Below, piece after piece: positions 1 through 9,001 of a stretch of DNA of 64,000 bases; the stretch's first letter is position 1, and each line of letters opens with the position of its first letter. The notes below the pieces were generated by a model. The model was not told the origin of the DNA. It did no database searches and worked only from the letters and a program-made list of their open reading frames with translations. The position numbers were made by a program, and so were the translations under genes. Source of the DNA: Opacimonas viscosa (GTDB lineage Bacteria; Pseudomonadota; Gammaproteobacteria; Enterobacterales; Alteromonadaceae); contig NZ_JANATA010000004.1 of NCBI RefSeq assembly GCF_024199005.1, positions 1 through 64,000 on the forward strand. The letters run 5' to 3'.

Positions 1-40
1 AAAAAACAAGTGGACACTTAAATAAAGATACTAGGTGTAA

Positions 41-397
41 TGGCCGTACGCTTACTGTTTTTCGGCAGATAAACAGCAAGTCTGTGCTGTCGATTTTCAG
101 TATGTAGGACGTGGTGTCGGTGTGGTGGATGTGGTGTATTTACTGGGAAGCTGTTTTACGGGAGAAGAGTTAGCACTATACGCTGACGATATCTTGGCAG
201 AGTATTATAGTTATCTTGCGAATCTGGGAGTAGACACTAAAGCCATTCTAGAATGGCAAAGTTTAGTGAGCTATGCATGGGCTGACTTTGAACGCTTCTT
301 AGTAGGCTGGTCACCGGGCAATAAAAAACTAAACGCCTACTCTCAAAGCGAAACACAAAAGGTGTTAGGTTCAGAGAAGGCGTCACAATCTTACTGA
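41..397 (+). pseudogene. C-terminal remnant of an APH/ecdysteroid-kinase-like phosphotransferase
   Basis: From position 41 the frame reads a stretch typical of the end of the aminoglycoside phosphotransferase/ecdysteroid-kinase-like fold: CFSADKQQV, then AVDFQYVGRG (the Asp of the metal-binding DFQ motif), then a helical tail ending at 397. The frame is closed by a TAA at 38-40, and no HGDxxxxN catalytic loop lies in this frame. A degraded HGD-like string (NGR) may survive one frame over at 39-47, about four codons too close to DFQ. I infer a frameshifted or deleted gene whose 5' part lies upstream of the window. An intact short product could start only at the GTG at 122 and would lack the active site. 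A sequencing error near the window edge is the main alternative. Confidence 0.55.
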
Positions 398-442
398 TCT
401 TTGGAGGGAGTCGTGCTTAGAGTCTATTTAAGCCACAACGAC

Positions 443-1060
443 TTATTTGTGTCTCTGTCGTAACACACCAACCACATCTTGCATAGATAAACCACTTGCT
501 TGAAGTAACACAAGCAAATGATACAGCAAATCTGCCGACTCATTCTTCAACTCGTCTAAATCAGCAACTGTTGCTGCCAATGCCGTCTCTACACCTTCTT
601 CACCGACCTTTTGGGCAATGCGTTTAATGCCTTTGTTATATAAAGATGCTGTATATGAAGAGCTTGGATCGGCGCCTTTACGACTAGCGATTAACTGTTC
701 CAAATCTGCGATAAACGTATAATCACTTTGGGCATTATCAAACCAGCATGCCGTCTCACCTGTGTGGCAAGTAGGGCCGACAGGGTGGGCGAGTACTAAT
801 AGACTGTCGTTATCACAATCCGCCTCGACCTGTACTAGGTTTAATGTGTTACCAGAGCTTTCGCCTTTGGTCCATAAACGTTGTTTGGAACGACTAAAAA
901 ACGTAACGTGGCCCGTTTCTAAAGTATGTGCCAAAGCAGCTTGATCCATGTAGCCTTGCATTAATACTTTACCTGATACGGCATCTTGCACGATAGCAGG
1001 GACCAAGTTATCCATTTTTTGCCACGCGATTTGCGCGCTATTTTCTGTGGTGATGATCAT
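443..1060 (-). CDS. hisI: Bifunctional phosphoribosyl-AMP cyclohydrolase / phosphoribosyl-ATP pyrophosphatase
   Basis: This is the fused HisIE enzyme for the second and third steps of histidine synthesis: PR-ATP to PR-AMP (HisE), then ring opening to ProFAR (HisI). The first 110 or so of 205 residues are the cyclohydrolase, with [18 protein letters not shown], the Asp cluster EADCDND and the zinc cysteines in [13 protein letters not shown]. The rest is the helical pyrophosphatase, with [17 protein letters not shown] and the acidic [14 protein letters not shown]. Length and fusion order match enterobacterial HisIE. It is the last gene of the minus-strand his operon, and its start overlaps the hisF stop by 4 nt (ATGA), so translation is probably coupled. 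I see no clear intrinsic terminator between it and position 398. Confidence 0.97.
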   Translation of the reverse strand: MIITTENSAQIAWQKMDNLVPAIVQDAVSGKVLMQGYMDQAALAHTLETGHVTFFSRSKQRLWTKGESSGNTLNLVQVEADCDNDSLLVLAHPVGPTCHTGETACWFDNAQSDYTFIADLEQLIASRKGADPSSSYTASLYNKGIKRIAQKVGEEGVETALAATVADLDELKNESADLLYHLLVLLQASGLSMQDVVGVLRQRHK

Positions 1061-1833
1061 ACAGTTCTCATTGGAATAGTTTCATTATGTAGGTAAGTTT
1101 TCAGCTCACCAATATCGATAATCGCTTTGTGGAACACTGAAGCTGCTAATGCACCATCAACATCTGCCTCTTTAAATACATCTGCAAAATGATGTACGCG
1201 ACCCGCACCGCCTGAAGCGATCAACGGGACTTGGCATAGTTCACGAATCGCTTTGAGTTGTTTAATATCATAACCCTCACGAACACCATCTTGGTTCATA
1301 CAGTTTAGGACGATCTCACCAGCACCGCGTTTTTGCACTTCTTTTACCCAGTCAGCGGTTTCCCATGAGGTTTGTTGAGTCCGTGTTTCATCACCGGTAA
1401 ACTGATACACCTCATATTTTCCGGTAGCTTCGTTGAAATGACTATCTATGCCGATAACAATACATTGCTGGCCATAGACATCGTGTAACTCAGTAATTAA
1501 TTCAGGGTTGGCTAGAGCAGGGGAGTTGATTGATATTTTATCAGCCCCCATTGCTAAAATACGTCCTGCATCTTCGATTGTTTTGATTCCACCAGCGACA
1601 CAAAAAGGTATATCAATTACCTCTGCAATACGTTCAACCCAGCTTTTATCAACAACACGCGCGTCACTTGATGCGGTAATATCATAAAAGACGAGCTCAT
1701 CAGCACCAGCTTCCGCATAGCGTTTGGCTAGTGGAACGATATCGCCAATGATCTCATGGTTGCGAAATTTTACGCCTTTAACTACCTTACCGTCTTTGAC
1801 ATCTAAACAAGGAATTATGCGTCTTGCCAACAT
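1057..1833 (-). CDS. hisF: Imidazole glycerol phosphate synthase, cyclase subunit
   Basis: HisF is the cyclase half of IGP synthase. It uses ammonia from HisH to turn PRFAR into IGP and AICAR, which feeds purine synthesis. The 258-residue (beta/alpha)8 barrel begins [12 protein letters not shown], placing catalytic Asp11 in strand 1. A second catalytic Asp lies in VIGIDSHF, and the phosphate-binding glycines lie in CVAGGIKT and [13 protein letters not shown]. Length equals the family norm. The start overlaps hisA by 19 nt and the end overlaps hisI by 4 nt, so the genes are packed as one transcript. Confidence 0.98.
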   Translation of the reverse strand: MLARRIIPCLDVKDGKVVKGVKFRNHEIIGDIVPLAKRYAEAGADELVFYDITASSDARVVDKSWVERIAEVIDIPFCVAGGIKTIEDAGRILAMGADKISINSPALANPELITELHDVYGQQCIVIGIDSHFNEATGKYEVYQFTGDETRTQQTSWETADWVKEVQKRGAGEIVLNCMNQDGVREGYDIKQLKAIRELCQVPLIASGGAGRVHHFADVFKEADVDGALAASVFHKAIIDIGELKTYLHNETIPMRTV

Positions 1834-2552
1834 GCAATTGCCTCCGCTACCGTAAATTTACCTTCCAACAAGGCTCGACCTAGGATAACACCATCTACAT
1901 TAGTCGGTTGTAAACGCGCTATATCATCTAAAGAACCAATACCACCAGATGCTTGCCACACTACAGAAGGGAACTGTGCTTTCATTTGAGCATAGAGTTC
2001 AGCATTTGCGCCTTGTAAAGTACCATCACGGCTAATGTCAGTGCATAACACATGTTTAGCACCCACACTCAAGAAATCATTTAGTAGTGCTTCGATTTCT
2101 ACGCCTGAGTCTTCTTGCCAACCGTGCGTAGCGATACATTTTTTACCTGCGGCATTTATATTGACATCCAATGCCAATACAATCGATTCAGGACCATATT
2201 TTTGCATCCAACCTTTTACCAGTTCAGGCTCTTTAACAGCCAATGAGCCAATAACGACACGCTTCACGCCAATGTCTAATAATTGCGCGACATCTTCTTC
2301 ACTGCGGATCCCACCGCCAGCTTGGAAAGACATACGTTGGGTATCGACCATAGCTTTGATTAAGGTTAATTGCCGTTTAGTGACATCTTTGGCACCGGTT
2401 AAATCAACGATGTGTAGCCATTGGGCACCGGCATCCGCATATTCATGGACAACGGCGATGGGGTCTTTGGCATACTGGGTTTTTTGGGCGTAATCGCCTT
2501 GGTAAAGACGAACCACTTCGCCATCAATTAAATCTATTGCTGGAATGATCAT
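1815..2552 (-). CDS. hisA: ProFAR isomerase
   Basis: HisA isomerises ProFAR to PRFAR by an Amadori rearrangement. The 245-residue barrel is homologous to His[12 protein letters not shown] carries the catalytic Asp7, and [13 protein letters not shown] carries the second acidic residue. Phosphate-binding segments are visible as [12 protein letters not shown] and [10 protein letters not shown]. It lies between hisH, which it overlaps by one base, and hisF, which it overlaps by 19 nt. The order H-A-F-IE is the standard gammaproteobacterial one. Confidence 0.98.
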   Translation of the reverse strand: MIIPAIDLIDGEVVRLYQGDYAQKTQYAKDPIAVVHEYADAGAQWLHIVDLTGAKDVTKRQLTLIKAMVDTQRMSFQAGGGIRSEEDVAQLLDIGVKRVVIGSLAVKEPELVKGWMQKYGPESIVLALDVNINAAGKKCIATHGWQEDSGVEIEALLNDFLSVGAKHVLCTDISRDGTLQGANAELYAQMKAQFPSVVWQASGGIGSLDDIARLQPTNVDGVILGRALLEGKFTVAEAIACWQDA

Positions 2553-3160
2553 TACAGTCTCACAAAATTTTCAAGTAGGTGGGCACCGGCGTCACCCGAG
2601 CGTTCAGGGTGGAATTGTACCCCATAAAAGTTATCTTTATGGATTGCTGCACTAAAGGCCATACCATATTCACAGGTTGCTAAAGTATGTTCATATACCG
2701 GCACAGCATAACTATGGACAAAATAAAAATGTGTCCCATGGTTGATGCCTGCAAATAATGGGTTGCGATTGGGATTAACTGTATTCCAACCCATATGTGG
2801 AAGACGTAAATCACCCACCTGCATTCTTTCAACAGCGCCAGGGATAAGATTCAAACAGGGAATATCATCCGTACTGTGTAAACCTGTTTCTTGGGATACT
2901 GCCGTCATAAGTTGCATCCCTAGACATACCCCAAGAGTAGGTTGTGTCAGAGATTGAATCGTCTTGATTAACCCTTTGTTAGCAATCGAAGCCATCGCAT
3001 TTTGCGCGGAACCAACACCGGGTAAAAAAGCTTTATCAGAGGCAAGTATCGTCGCTGGATCATCTGAAACAGTGACTTGTACACCCAAGCGTTGCAAAGC
3101 AAATTTCACCGAAGAAATATTGGCACAACCGGTATCAATAATGACAATATTTTGAGCCAT
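2552..3160 (-). CDS. hisH: Imidazole glycerol phosphate synthase, glutaminase subunit
   Basis: HisH is the class I glutamine amidotransferase that supplies ammonia to HisF. In 202 residues it shows the nucleophile Cys79 in [10 protein letters not shown], the His-Glu pair in VQFHPERSG, and the oxyanion-strand region FLPGVGSA. The N-terminus [14 protein letters not shown] fits the family. It abuts hisB and hisA with one-base overlaps (TAATG type), which suggests coupled translation and balanced amounts of the HisH-HisF complex. Confidence 0.98.
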   Translation of the reverse strand: MAQNIVIIDTGCANISSVKFALQRLGVQVTVSDDPATILASDKAFLPGVGSAQNAMASIANKGLIKTIQSLTQPTLGVCLGMQLMTAVSQETGLHSTDDIPCLNLIPGAVERMQVGDLRLPHMGWNTVNPNRNPLFAGINHGTHFYFVHSYAVPVYEHTLATCEYGMAFSAAIHKDNFYGVQFHPERSGDAGAHLLENFVRL

Positions 3161-4233
3161 TACAACGCTCCCTTAGAGCTAGGTAAGGTGTTACCTTGCT
3201 TGCTGATAGCTTGACGTAAGGCACGTGAAAAGGCTTTAAATAGCCCTTCAACTTGGTGATGCGCATTGCCATCAGTCGTAGATAAATGCAAAGACAGTCC
3301 CATGCTTTGGGATAGCGAATAGAAGAAATGCTCGACCATTTGAGTCGCTAATTCACCGACTTTGGCTTCTGTGAAATTCGCGGTAAATTGTAAAACTGGA
3401 CGATTAGAAATATCCATTAAACATTCTGCACGACATTCATCCATGGGTAGAGCAAAACCATACCGGCCAATTCCGAATTTGTTGCCTAAAGCTTGCTTCA
3501 TTGCTGCACCCAAGGCTAGGGCGGTATCTTCGACAGTATGGTGGTCATCAATATGTAAGTCACCAGAGACTTGGATATTGAGATAAATACCGCCATGCGT
3601 CGCAATTTGATCCAGCATGTGATCAAAAAAGCCGATCCCAGTAGAGATCTCTGAAGGACGCTGTTGGTCTAGATTGACTTCAACTGAAATTTTCGTCTCT
3701 GAAGTGTTGCGTTCGACTTTTGCAACGCGCTCAGAAAACAATAAGGCGCGTTCAATATCATTCCAGTTTAACGTTTCTGGGTGATACTGAAAACTTTGAA
3801 TGCCCATATTTTCAGCTAGCTGTACATCCGTAATGCGATCTCCAATTACACAAGAGCGGGTAAAATCGATGCGACCTTGTTGTAGATAATCTTTGACTAA
3901 ACCTAAGTGGGGTTTGCGACAGGTGCAATTATCTTCTGGGTGATGTGGGCAAATTAATACATCGTCAAAATGCACACCTTGGGATGCAAAAATTGCCATC
4001 ATCATGTCATGCGGTGCAGCAAAATCTGCTTGCGGGAAACTGTCTGTACCAAGTCCATCTTGGTTGGAGACCATTACCAAGCGAAAACCTGCTGCTTGCA
4101 AACGCAACAATACAGGAATGACATTAGGCTCAAAGACTAATTTATCCAAACGGTCTAATTGCTTGTCCACAGGTGGTTCTTCAACCAATGTTCCATCACG
4201 GTCAATAAATAAGATAGGTTGGGCTGAACTCAT
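3160..4233 (-). CDS. hisB: Bifunctional histidinol-phosphatase / IGP dehydratase
   Basis: This is the fused enzyme for the dehydration of IGP and the dephosphorylation of histidinol phosphate. Residues 1-165 form a HAD phosphatase with nucleophile motif DRDGT (Asp11 and Asp13) and a zinc loop [11 protein letters not shown]. Residues 170-357 form the IGPD domain, with manganese-binding motifs [24 protein letters not shown] and [11 protein letters not shown]. Length (357) matches the E. coli fusion, which is typical of gammaproteobacteria and absent from many other phyla. It overlaps hisC by 4 nt. Confidence 0.98.
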   Translation of the reverse strand: MSSAQPILFIDRDGTLVEEPPVDKQLDRLDKLVFEPNVIPVLLRLQAAGFRLVMVSNQDGLGTDSFPQADFAAPHDMMMAIFASQGVHFDDVLICPHHPEDNCTCRKPHLGLVKDYLQQGRIDFTRSCVIGDRITDVQLAENMGIQSFQYHPETLNWNDIERALLFSERVAKVERNTSETKISVEVNLDQQRPSEISTGIGFFDHMLDQIATHGGIYLNIQVSGDLHIDDHHTVEDTALALGAAMKQALGNKFGIGRYGFALPMDECRAECLMDISNRPVLQFTANFTEAKVGELATQMVEHFFYSLSQSMGLSLHLSTTDGNAHHQVEGLFKAFSRALRQAISKQGNTLPSSKGAL

Positions 4234-5381
4234 AAGGCAGTCGTTTCCTGAAGGTTATAAAACTGAGTCATCAATGCTAACAGTCGCGCGTTTTGGGCTG
4301 CATCACCGGTACTGATACGCAGACAGTTAGCAAGTTGTATTTGTTTGGATTGATCACGAATAAACACTTTGTGATCGACTAAATATTGCATTAATGCGTC
4401 TTTGTGTGATGTACGGAATAAAATAAAATTGCCATACTGGGCACCTACCAGTTCAATATCGCCTAGCTGAGTAATACTCTGGGCCAAAGGTGTTTGTTCC
4501 GCAATAATTTCGCTCACTTGTGCACGCATGCGTGCGAGACCAGCAATACTCAAAGCTTGAGCTGCTACATCCGCCACCGGTGCAGACAAAGGATACGGCG
4601 CAATGACTTTTAATAAGGTCGTGATGACCTCCGGGTGCGCAAGTGTAAAACCACAACGCAAACCCGCTAAAGCAAATGCTTTTGATAATGTTCGTAAAAT
4701 CACTACATTGGAATATCGGTCAAGCCATGCAGTGTGTGTGGCATCGGCAAACTCAATATATGCTTCATCTATAACGACTAATGCTTGATCCGCATAGTGA
4801 TTAATGATCGCCTCAATATCCGCAGTGGCAGGTAAAGTTCCAGTGGGATTATTCGGTGCACAGATAAAGACGAGTTTGACACTGTCGTCTTGTGCGACGA
4901 TTTTTGGCACGTCCAATTGAAAGCTGCCAAAGTCGCGATTTTCAGTATTTTCACTATCCTCATTACGATGAATGAGTGGGACGTTTTTTACTTCTACATT
5001 ACACGTGTTTGCAGAAATCGCATACATCCCATATGTAGGAGGGCATATCAAAATACTGTCTTGTTCTGGATTACAAAATGCCCGGATCAGTAGCTCAATT
5101 CCTTCATCGGCGCCTCGCGATACTAAGACTTGATTTTTGGCTACTCCAGCATACTCAGCATAAGCGGTAATCACAGCGTCAGGTTGACAATCTGGGTAGC
5201 GATTATACAGGCTCGTATCTAGCGTAAAGTCATGGGCTTTTGGGGCCTCGTTGGCGTTGAGCCAAATCGGTGTTTGCGCATTATTGTCTTGTTCACTCGC
5301 TGCAAATAACCGGCGTGCCGACGCATAAGGAACTAAGTTTAAAACGTGCTTAGCAACGTTTTTCTTCAAAAAATTAAGCAT
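4230..5381 (-). CDS. hisC: Histidinol-phosphate aminotransferase
   Basis: HisC is a PLP-dependent fold-type I aminotransferase that makes histidinol phosphate from imidazole acetol phosphate. Visible motifs are [10 protein letters not shown] at the N-terminus, [23 protein letters not shown], the NNPTGT loop, [10 protein letters not shown], and the PLP lysine in [17 protein letters not shown] start at 5381 (MLNFLKK), because an AGGA Shine-Dalgarno sits 7 nt upstream. An in-frame ATG at 5396 has no good ribosome site. The 383-residue product overlaps the hisD end by 8 nt. Confidence 0.97.
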   Translation of the reverse strand: MLNFLKKNVAKHVLNLVPYASARRLFAASEQDNNAQTPIWLNANEAPKAHDFTLDTSLYNRYPDCQPDAVITAYAEYAGVAKNQVLVSRGADEGIELLIRAFCNPEQDSILICPPTYGMYAISANTCNVEVKNVPLIHRNEDSENTENRDFGSFQLDVPKIVAQDDSVKLVFICAPNNPTGTLPATADIEAIINHYADQALVVIDEAYIEFADATHTAWLDRYSNVVILRTLSKAFALAGLRCGFTLAHPEVITTLLKVIAPYPLSAPVADVAAQALSIAGLARMRAQVSEIIAEQTPLAQSITQLGDIELVGAQYGNFILFRTSHKDALMQYLVDHKVFIRDQSKQIQLANCLRISTGDAAQNARLLALMTQFYNLQETTAL

Positions 5382-6687
5382 CACGGGTTCCTGCATTGAG
5401 CTTTGCTAAACGTATGGCCACTGCGTTTTTATGTGCATCCAAACCTTCAGCTTCGGCTAGGTGCATGATGGCTGGCCCTAAGTCTTGTAAGCCAGCTTTG
5501 GACAATGTTTGCACCGTAAAACGACGCATGAAATCCAACAAGCCTAAGCTGGAATAATTGCGTGAATATCCGTAAGTTGGTAATACGTGGTTAGTCCCAC
5601 TGGCATAATCACCTGCAGATTCGGGTGAATAAGGTCCTACGAAAATAGACCCCGCATATTTCAATTGGGCTAAAGCCGTATCTGTGTCAGTCACTTGAAC
5701 AATTAAATGTTCTGGCGCGTATAAATTACTGACTTGGATGGCCTGGGTAATATCATCACAAACGATATAACGAGCATATTGCATAGCATGAGCGGCAATT
5801 TCTTGGCGTGATAATCGGGCTAGCTGGTCAGCCACAGCAAGTTCTACGGCTGCTGCAAGAGCTTGTGATTCTGTCACTAAAATAGCTTGAGAGTCCTTAC
5901 CGTGTTCTGCTTGGGATAACAAATCGGAGGCAACAAAATCTGCATCGGCATCTTTATCTGCTAGCACTAATACTTCCGATGGGCCAGCGGGCATATCGAT
6001 TGCTGGTCCACCAGCTAATAAGGCGACTTGTTGTTTGGCCTCGGTCACATAAGAGTTACCAGGGCCAAAGATTTTATCAACTTTGGCGATGCTTTCAGTC
6101 CCTAAGGCTAATGCAGCGATGGCTTGTGCACCACCACACAGGTAAATTTCATCAATCCCGCACAAAGTAGCAGCATAGATGATTTCAGGTGCCAAGGATT
6201 GCTGAGCATTTGGTGGACTCACGAGCACCTTGCGAAGACACCCTGCAACTTGGGCTGTCGTTCCTAACATCAAAACGGTAGACGGCAAAGGTGCACTTCC
6301 ACCAGGGATATATAAACCTACAGCATCTAATGCGACATGTTTGAGTTCACATAGCACACCTGGTTGGGTTTCTAATGTGACGTCTTTGGGCATTTGTGCA
6401 GTATGAAATGCTTTAATATTGCGATAAGCAATATCAATAGCTGCCTTTACATCTGTTCCTAATTGGGCGAGTGCAGTCGCTTTTGCTTCAGTACTTAATT
6501 TTACCGTAGCTAAGTTAACGCCATCAAAACGAGCTGTGTAATCAAGTAAGGCCGCATCCCCGTTGGTTCTAATACGGTCAATAATATCGCTTACTTGCTC
6601 ACTCAATTGTGGATTATTACTTTGTGCTGGTCGCGCAAGCGCAGCGGCTTGTTGTGCTTCGGTCAGTTCATTCCACTGTATTTGCAT
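5374..6687 (-). CDS. hisD: Histidinol dehydrogenase
   Basis: HisD is the zinc enzyme that carries out the last two NAD-dependent oxidations, histidinol to histidine. The 437-residue sequence shows the family signatures YIPGGSAPLPSTVLML, DKIFGPGNSYVTEAK and DMPAGPSEVLVLAD. QAEHGKDSQA is the zinc-binding Gln/His region, and YAPEHLIVQ and GDYASGTNHVLPT follow. Length is as expected. It is the second structural gene, 7 nt after hisG. Confidence 0.98.
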   Translation of the reverse strand: MQIQWNELTEAQQAAALARPAQSNNPQLSEQVSDIIDRIRTNGDAALLDYTARFDGVNLATVKLSTEAKATALAQLGTDVKAAIDIAYRNIKAFHTAQMPKDVTLETQPGVLCELKHVALDAVGLYIPGGSAPLPSTVLMLGTTAQVAGCLRKVLVSPPNAQQSLAPEIIYAATLCGIDEIYLCGGAQAIAALALGTESIAKVDKIFGPGNSYVTEAKQQVALLAGGPAIDMPAGPSEVLVLADKDADADFVASDLLSQAEHGKDSQAILVTESQALAAAVELAVADQLARLSRQEIAAHAMQYARYIVCDDITQAIQVSNLYAPEHLIVQVTDTDTALAQLKYAGSIFVGPYSPESAGDYASGTNHVLPTYGYSRNYSSLGLLDFMRRFTVQTLSKAGLQDLGPAIMHLAEAEGLDAHKNAVAIRLAKLNAGTRDA

Positions 6688-6694
6688 GTGTGTA

Positions 6695-7594
6695 TTAACC
6701 CATCATTTTTTCGATTGGCATCACTAGAATGGAACTACATCCTAGTGCTTTGAGTTTTTCCATCGTGGTCCAAAATAACGTTTCGGTACTAACTACGTGT
6801 ATGGCAACAGTCTCATCGTTTTGCGCAAGGGGTAATACCGTCGGGTTTTCTGCACCAGGCAACAAGCTTTTGACTTGTTCCAAATAAGCTTTTGGGGCGT
6901 GCAACATGATATATTTGCTTTCTTTAGCTTGCATAACACCGTCAATACGAGGCAAAAAACGGTTGATCATAGCTTGTTTGTCAGCACTGAGTTCACCAGA
7001 TTTTTGGATTAACACTGCTTTTGAGGAAAAGATGACATCTTCTTCGTGTAAACCGTTAGCTTCTAGAGTTGCGCCGGTAGATACCAAATCACAAATTGCG
7101 TCTGCTACCCCAGCTCGAGGAGCAACTTCAACCGAACCAGTCAACATAACCGCTTGGGCATTTACCCCTTTTTCGGCAAAGAAACGCTCCAGTAGATAAG
7201 GGTAGGTGGTTGCTACTTTTTTTCCTTCTAATGACTGGACGCCTTGGTAGTCCAATTCATTAGGTACGGCGATGGATAAACGACAACCGCCATAATCTAA
7301 GCGACGCAATGTTTTAAAATCGCTTGGCTTATTTGCTGCAGCGCGTTCGAGCATTTTTTCTTCTAACTCATTTTCACCAATAAAACCTAAATCAACCACA
7401 CCGTCCATGACCAATCCAGGGATATCATCATCACGTACACGTAACAAGTCGATAGGCTCATTGGTGGAATGGGCAATTAACAAACGGTCACGGATCTGTA
7501 ATTTTACGCCAATGGCTTTTAATAAACTGATACTGTCGTCACTTAAACGACCTGATTTTTGGATAGCTATACGTAATCTTGTGGTGTCACTCAT
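6695..7594 (-). CDS. hisG: ATP phosphoribosyltransferase, long form
   Basis: HisG catalyses the committed step, ATP plus PRPP to PR-ATP, and is the feedback target of histidine. It is the long (299-residue) form with a C-terminal ACT-like regulatory domain (about 225-299, ending [12 protein letters not shown]), so no HisZ partner is needed. The catalytic half shows [24 protein letters not shown], the PRPP loop region [17 protein letters not shown], and [13 protein letters not shown] good AGAGGA ribosome site precedes the ATG. It is the first structural gene after the attenuator. Confidence 0.98.
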   Translation of the reverse strand: MSDTTRLRIAIQKSGRLSDDSISLLKAIGVKLQIRDRLLIAHSTNEPIDLLRVRDDDIPGLVMDGVVDLGFIGENELEEKMLERAAANKPSDFKTLRRLDYGGCRLSIAVPNELDYQGVQSLEGKKVATTYPYLLERFFAEKGVNAQAVMLTGSVEVAPRAGVADAICDLVSTGATLEANGLHEEDVIFSSKAVLIQKSGELSADKQAMINRFLPRIDGVMQAKESKYIMLHAPKAYLEQVKSLLPGAENPTVLPLAQNDETVAIHVVSTETLFWTTMEKLKALGCSSILVMPIEKMMG

Positions 7595-7650
7595 GCGATT
7601 TAGTCCTCTCGCGTTTTAACGTCTGTCTGGTGCAATCAATTTTATAAAAC

Positions 7651-7680
7651 AAAAAACCCCCGAAATTCCTTCCGGGGGTT
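7651..7680 (-). terminator. his operon attenuator terminator
   Basis: Read on the minus strand, AACCCCCG pairs with CGGGGGTT (7673-7680 with 7655-7662) around a 10-nt loop, followed directly by a run of T. This is a textbook intrinsic terminator, but it lies 5' of hisG and 3' of the leader peptide, so it should act as an attenuator. Its loop contains GGAAGGAAT (7665-7673 on the plus strand as ATTCCTTCC). That is perfectly complementary over 9 bases to the segment at 7702-7710, giving an alternative antiterminator pairing. Confidence 0.9.
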
Positions 7681-7738
7681 GTAAGATAACTCTACGCCTC
7701 TGGAAGGAATACAACCCTTCCGGCACGAACCAGAAAGG

Positions 7739-7783
7739 TTATGCTAAATGATGGTGATGATGATTTGCGCAGATAAAATTCAT
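7739..7783 (-). CDS. hisL: his operon leader peptide
   Basis: A 14-codon minus-strand ORF encodes MNFICANHHHHHLA followed by TAA. Five consecutive His codons (CAT CAT CAC CAT CAT) sit just before the stop. Ribosome stalling here when charged tRNA-His is scarce would favour the antiterminator. It starts about 35 nt after the inferred transcription start and ends about 60 nt before the attenuator hairpin. No strong Shine-Dalgarno is visible. It is shorter than typical gene-calling limits. Function follows from the known enterobacterial HisL mechanism. Confidence 0.92.
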   Translation of the reverse strand: MNFICANHHHHHLA

Positions 7784-7823
7784 TATTTTGATAGAAGACG
7801 TTACTTCTTAAAAGATGTGATGA

Positions 7824-7852
7824 ATATTACCTCTTTATCTCGGGCTTGGCAA
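7824..7852 (-). promoter_or_regulatory. Sigma-70 promoter of the his operon
   Basis: On the minus strand TTGCCA (7847-7852) and TAATAT (7824-7829) are separated by exactly 17 nt. Transcription would begin near 7817, about 35 nt before the leader ATG. The spacing and position relative to the leader support it; the assignment is by consensus only. Confidence 0.7.
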
Positions 7853-7929
7853 ACCTCAAGCCGTATAATTAAGGATTTTTTATCAGCTACCGATATAATA
7901 AATAAGTCTTATATATTCGAGGACTCTGT

Positions 7930-8178
7930 ATGAGTGATATGATGATCCCATACTTACCCCGTCCTTCGACAGTGAGGTTGCAGCAAAAACCCAGTGGTAG
8001 AGTCGAAAAGCAGTTAGAGGTAAGGAAAACCGTAGAAGATGAAGCTGATCTTACAGAAGAAAAGTTTCATCCAGCTTATGCTGCGCGCAAGCAAAAACAC
8101 ATTTCGAAACATAATTCTTCTGACCAAACCGGTCAAAATAATGATGATGATACTGAGCATTTAGATATTTTTGTGTAG
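7930..8178 (+). CDS. Small hydrophilic protein of unknown function
   Basis: I do not recognise this 82-residue protein. It is highly charged, with a proline/arginine-rich start (YLPRPSTVRLQQKP), a mixed-charge middle (VRKTVEDEADLTEEKF) and an acidic, asparagine-rich end finishing HLDIFV. It has no signal peptide or membrane segment and is probably largely disordered. A GAGG ribosome site 7 nt before the ATG and a TATAAT at 7894-7899 support expression. It heads a tightly spaced trio with the next two genes and is divergent from the his operon. Confidence 0.6.
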   Translation: MSDMMIPYLPRPSTVRLQQKPSGRVEKQLEVRKTVEDEADLTEEKFHPAYAARKQKHISKHNSSDQTGQNNDDDTEHLDIFV

Positions 8179-8206
8179 ACTGTAATTTATTCACACAGGA
8201 AAGCAC

Positions 8207-8434
8207 ATGAAATATTTTTCAGATATTAAAGATAAATACCGGCAAGTGATCCGAGATAAAGCGATTGAAAAAGCAGAAGTCCGGATTATTTTATGTGACC
8301 GTGATTTATCTGAATTTACCGAAGAAGAACTTGAAATTGTGGTGCAAGAAGAAGAGCGTAAAATCTATTCTGCGATCAAAGAAAAAGGTGTCCTCGCCGT
8401 ATTAGCTGTACTCGGTATAGGAGTATTCGGTTAA
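8207..8434 (+). CDS. Small charged protein of unknown function
   Basis: This is a 75-residue protein I cannot assign. Residues 1-58 look like an amphipathic, strongly charged helix (DKYRQVIRDKAIEKAEVRI, then EFTEEELEIVVQEEERKI). It ends with a short hydrophobic stretch, GVLAVLAVLGIGVFG, long enough for peripheral membrane insertion or a small tail anchor. A clear AGGAAAG ribosome site precedes the ATG. Its stop overlaps the next gene by one base (TAATG), so the two are probably translationally coupled. Confidence 0.65.
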   Translation: MKYFSDIKDKYRQVIRDKAIEKAEVRIILCDRDLSEFTEEELEIVVQEEERKIYSAIKEKGVLAVLAVLGIGVFG

Positions 8435-8907
8435 TGCATCGCTTGCTGAAATATTTTTTAACCTTTTTATTGTGGCGTAATTACAAGGTGCTCATTGTGA
8501 GCACGTTATTGTTGGTCCTGACAATTATTATGATAAACATGGCACATTCTGATTATCTCATGTGGGCACAAATGCAAGACCCCGTACCCGCGACAGGTAT
8601 GAGTTTTGTTTATAAATACTTAGCTTATGTGGCATTATTGTTGGGTTTTGGTTTGATAAATCATTATGCAAATAAAAAAGCGGAGGCAGAGGAGCTCTGT
8701 CAGCCTAGTAAAGGTAACGTTATTTTAGATGCCTTTGATAAAATCAAGCCACGCAAGTCGTCTACGGATTCAGATGTGGCAAAGCAAACCGTCAAGCTTC
8801 GAGCCGCAGCTAAAGATACTCCTCAGCCAGATCCTTTTGCCAATATCCGTAAGAAAAAGAAATTGCGTAGTCAGGCCGATATAGTCATTGAGAAGAAAAA
8901 TAAATAG
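8434..8907 (+). CDS. Two-helix inner-membrane protein of unknown function
   Basis: This 157-residue protein is not recognised. It has two predicted membrane helices, at about 18-36 (VLIVSTLLLVLTIIMINM) and 65-80 (YLAYVALLLGFGLINHY), separated by a 25-residue loop. A long basic cytoplasmic tail follows, with KIKPRK, IRKKKKLRS and a Lys-rich end. The short N-terminal basic stretch suggests both termini are inside. It is coupled to the upstream 75-residue protein. The three-gene set may be a small membrane-associated complex; this is inference from coupling alone. Confidence 0.65.
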   Translation: MHRLLKYFLTFLLWRNYKVLIVSTLLLVLTIIMINMAHSDYLMWAQMQDPVPATGMSFVYKYLAYVALLLGFGLINHYANKKAEAEELCQPSKGNVILDAFDKIKPRKSSTDSDVAKQTVKLRAAAKDTPQPDPFANIRKKKKLRSQADIVIEKKNK

Positions 8908-8953
8908 GTAAAAAAGCCGGTAACTGTTCAGTTTATATGTGTTTTTGCCAACA

Positions 8954-8971
8954 AGCCCCTTCTCGGGGGCT
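8954..8971. terminator. Possible hairpin between convergent genes
   Basis: AGCCCC (8954-8959) and GGGGCT (8966-8971) can form a 6-bp stem in the space between the convergent 8434 and 9002 genes. Neither strand has a convincing T run after it, so termination is only a suggestion from position. Confidence 0.3.
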
Positions 8972-9001
8972 GTCTATTCAGCGCAAGACAAAGTGCATAG
9001 G

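Noticed and set aside
7748-7933. A 61-codon plus-strand frame beginning with Met-rich codons
   Set aside because: It is the complement of the His-codon run and the his promoter region, with no ribosome site. The minus-strand leader explains it better.
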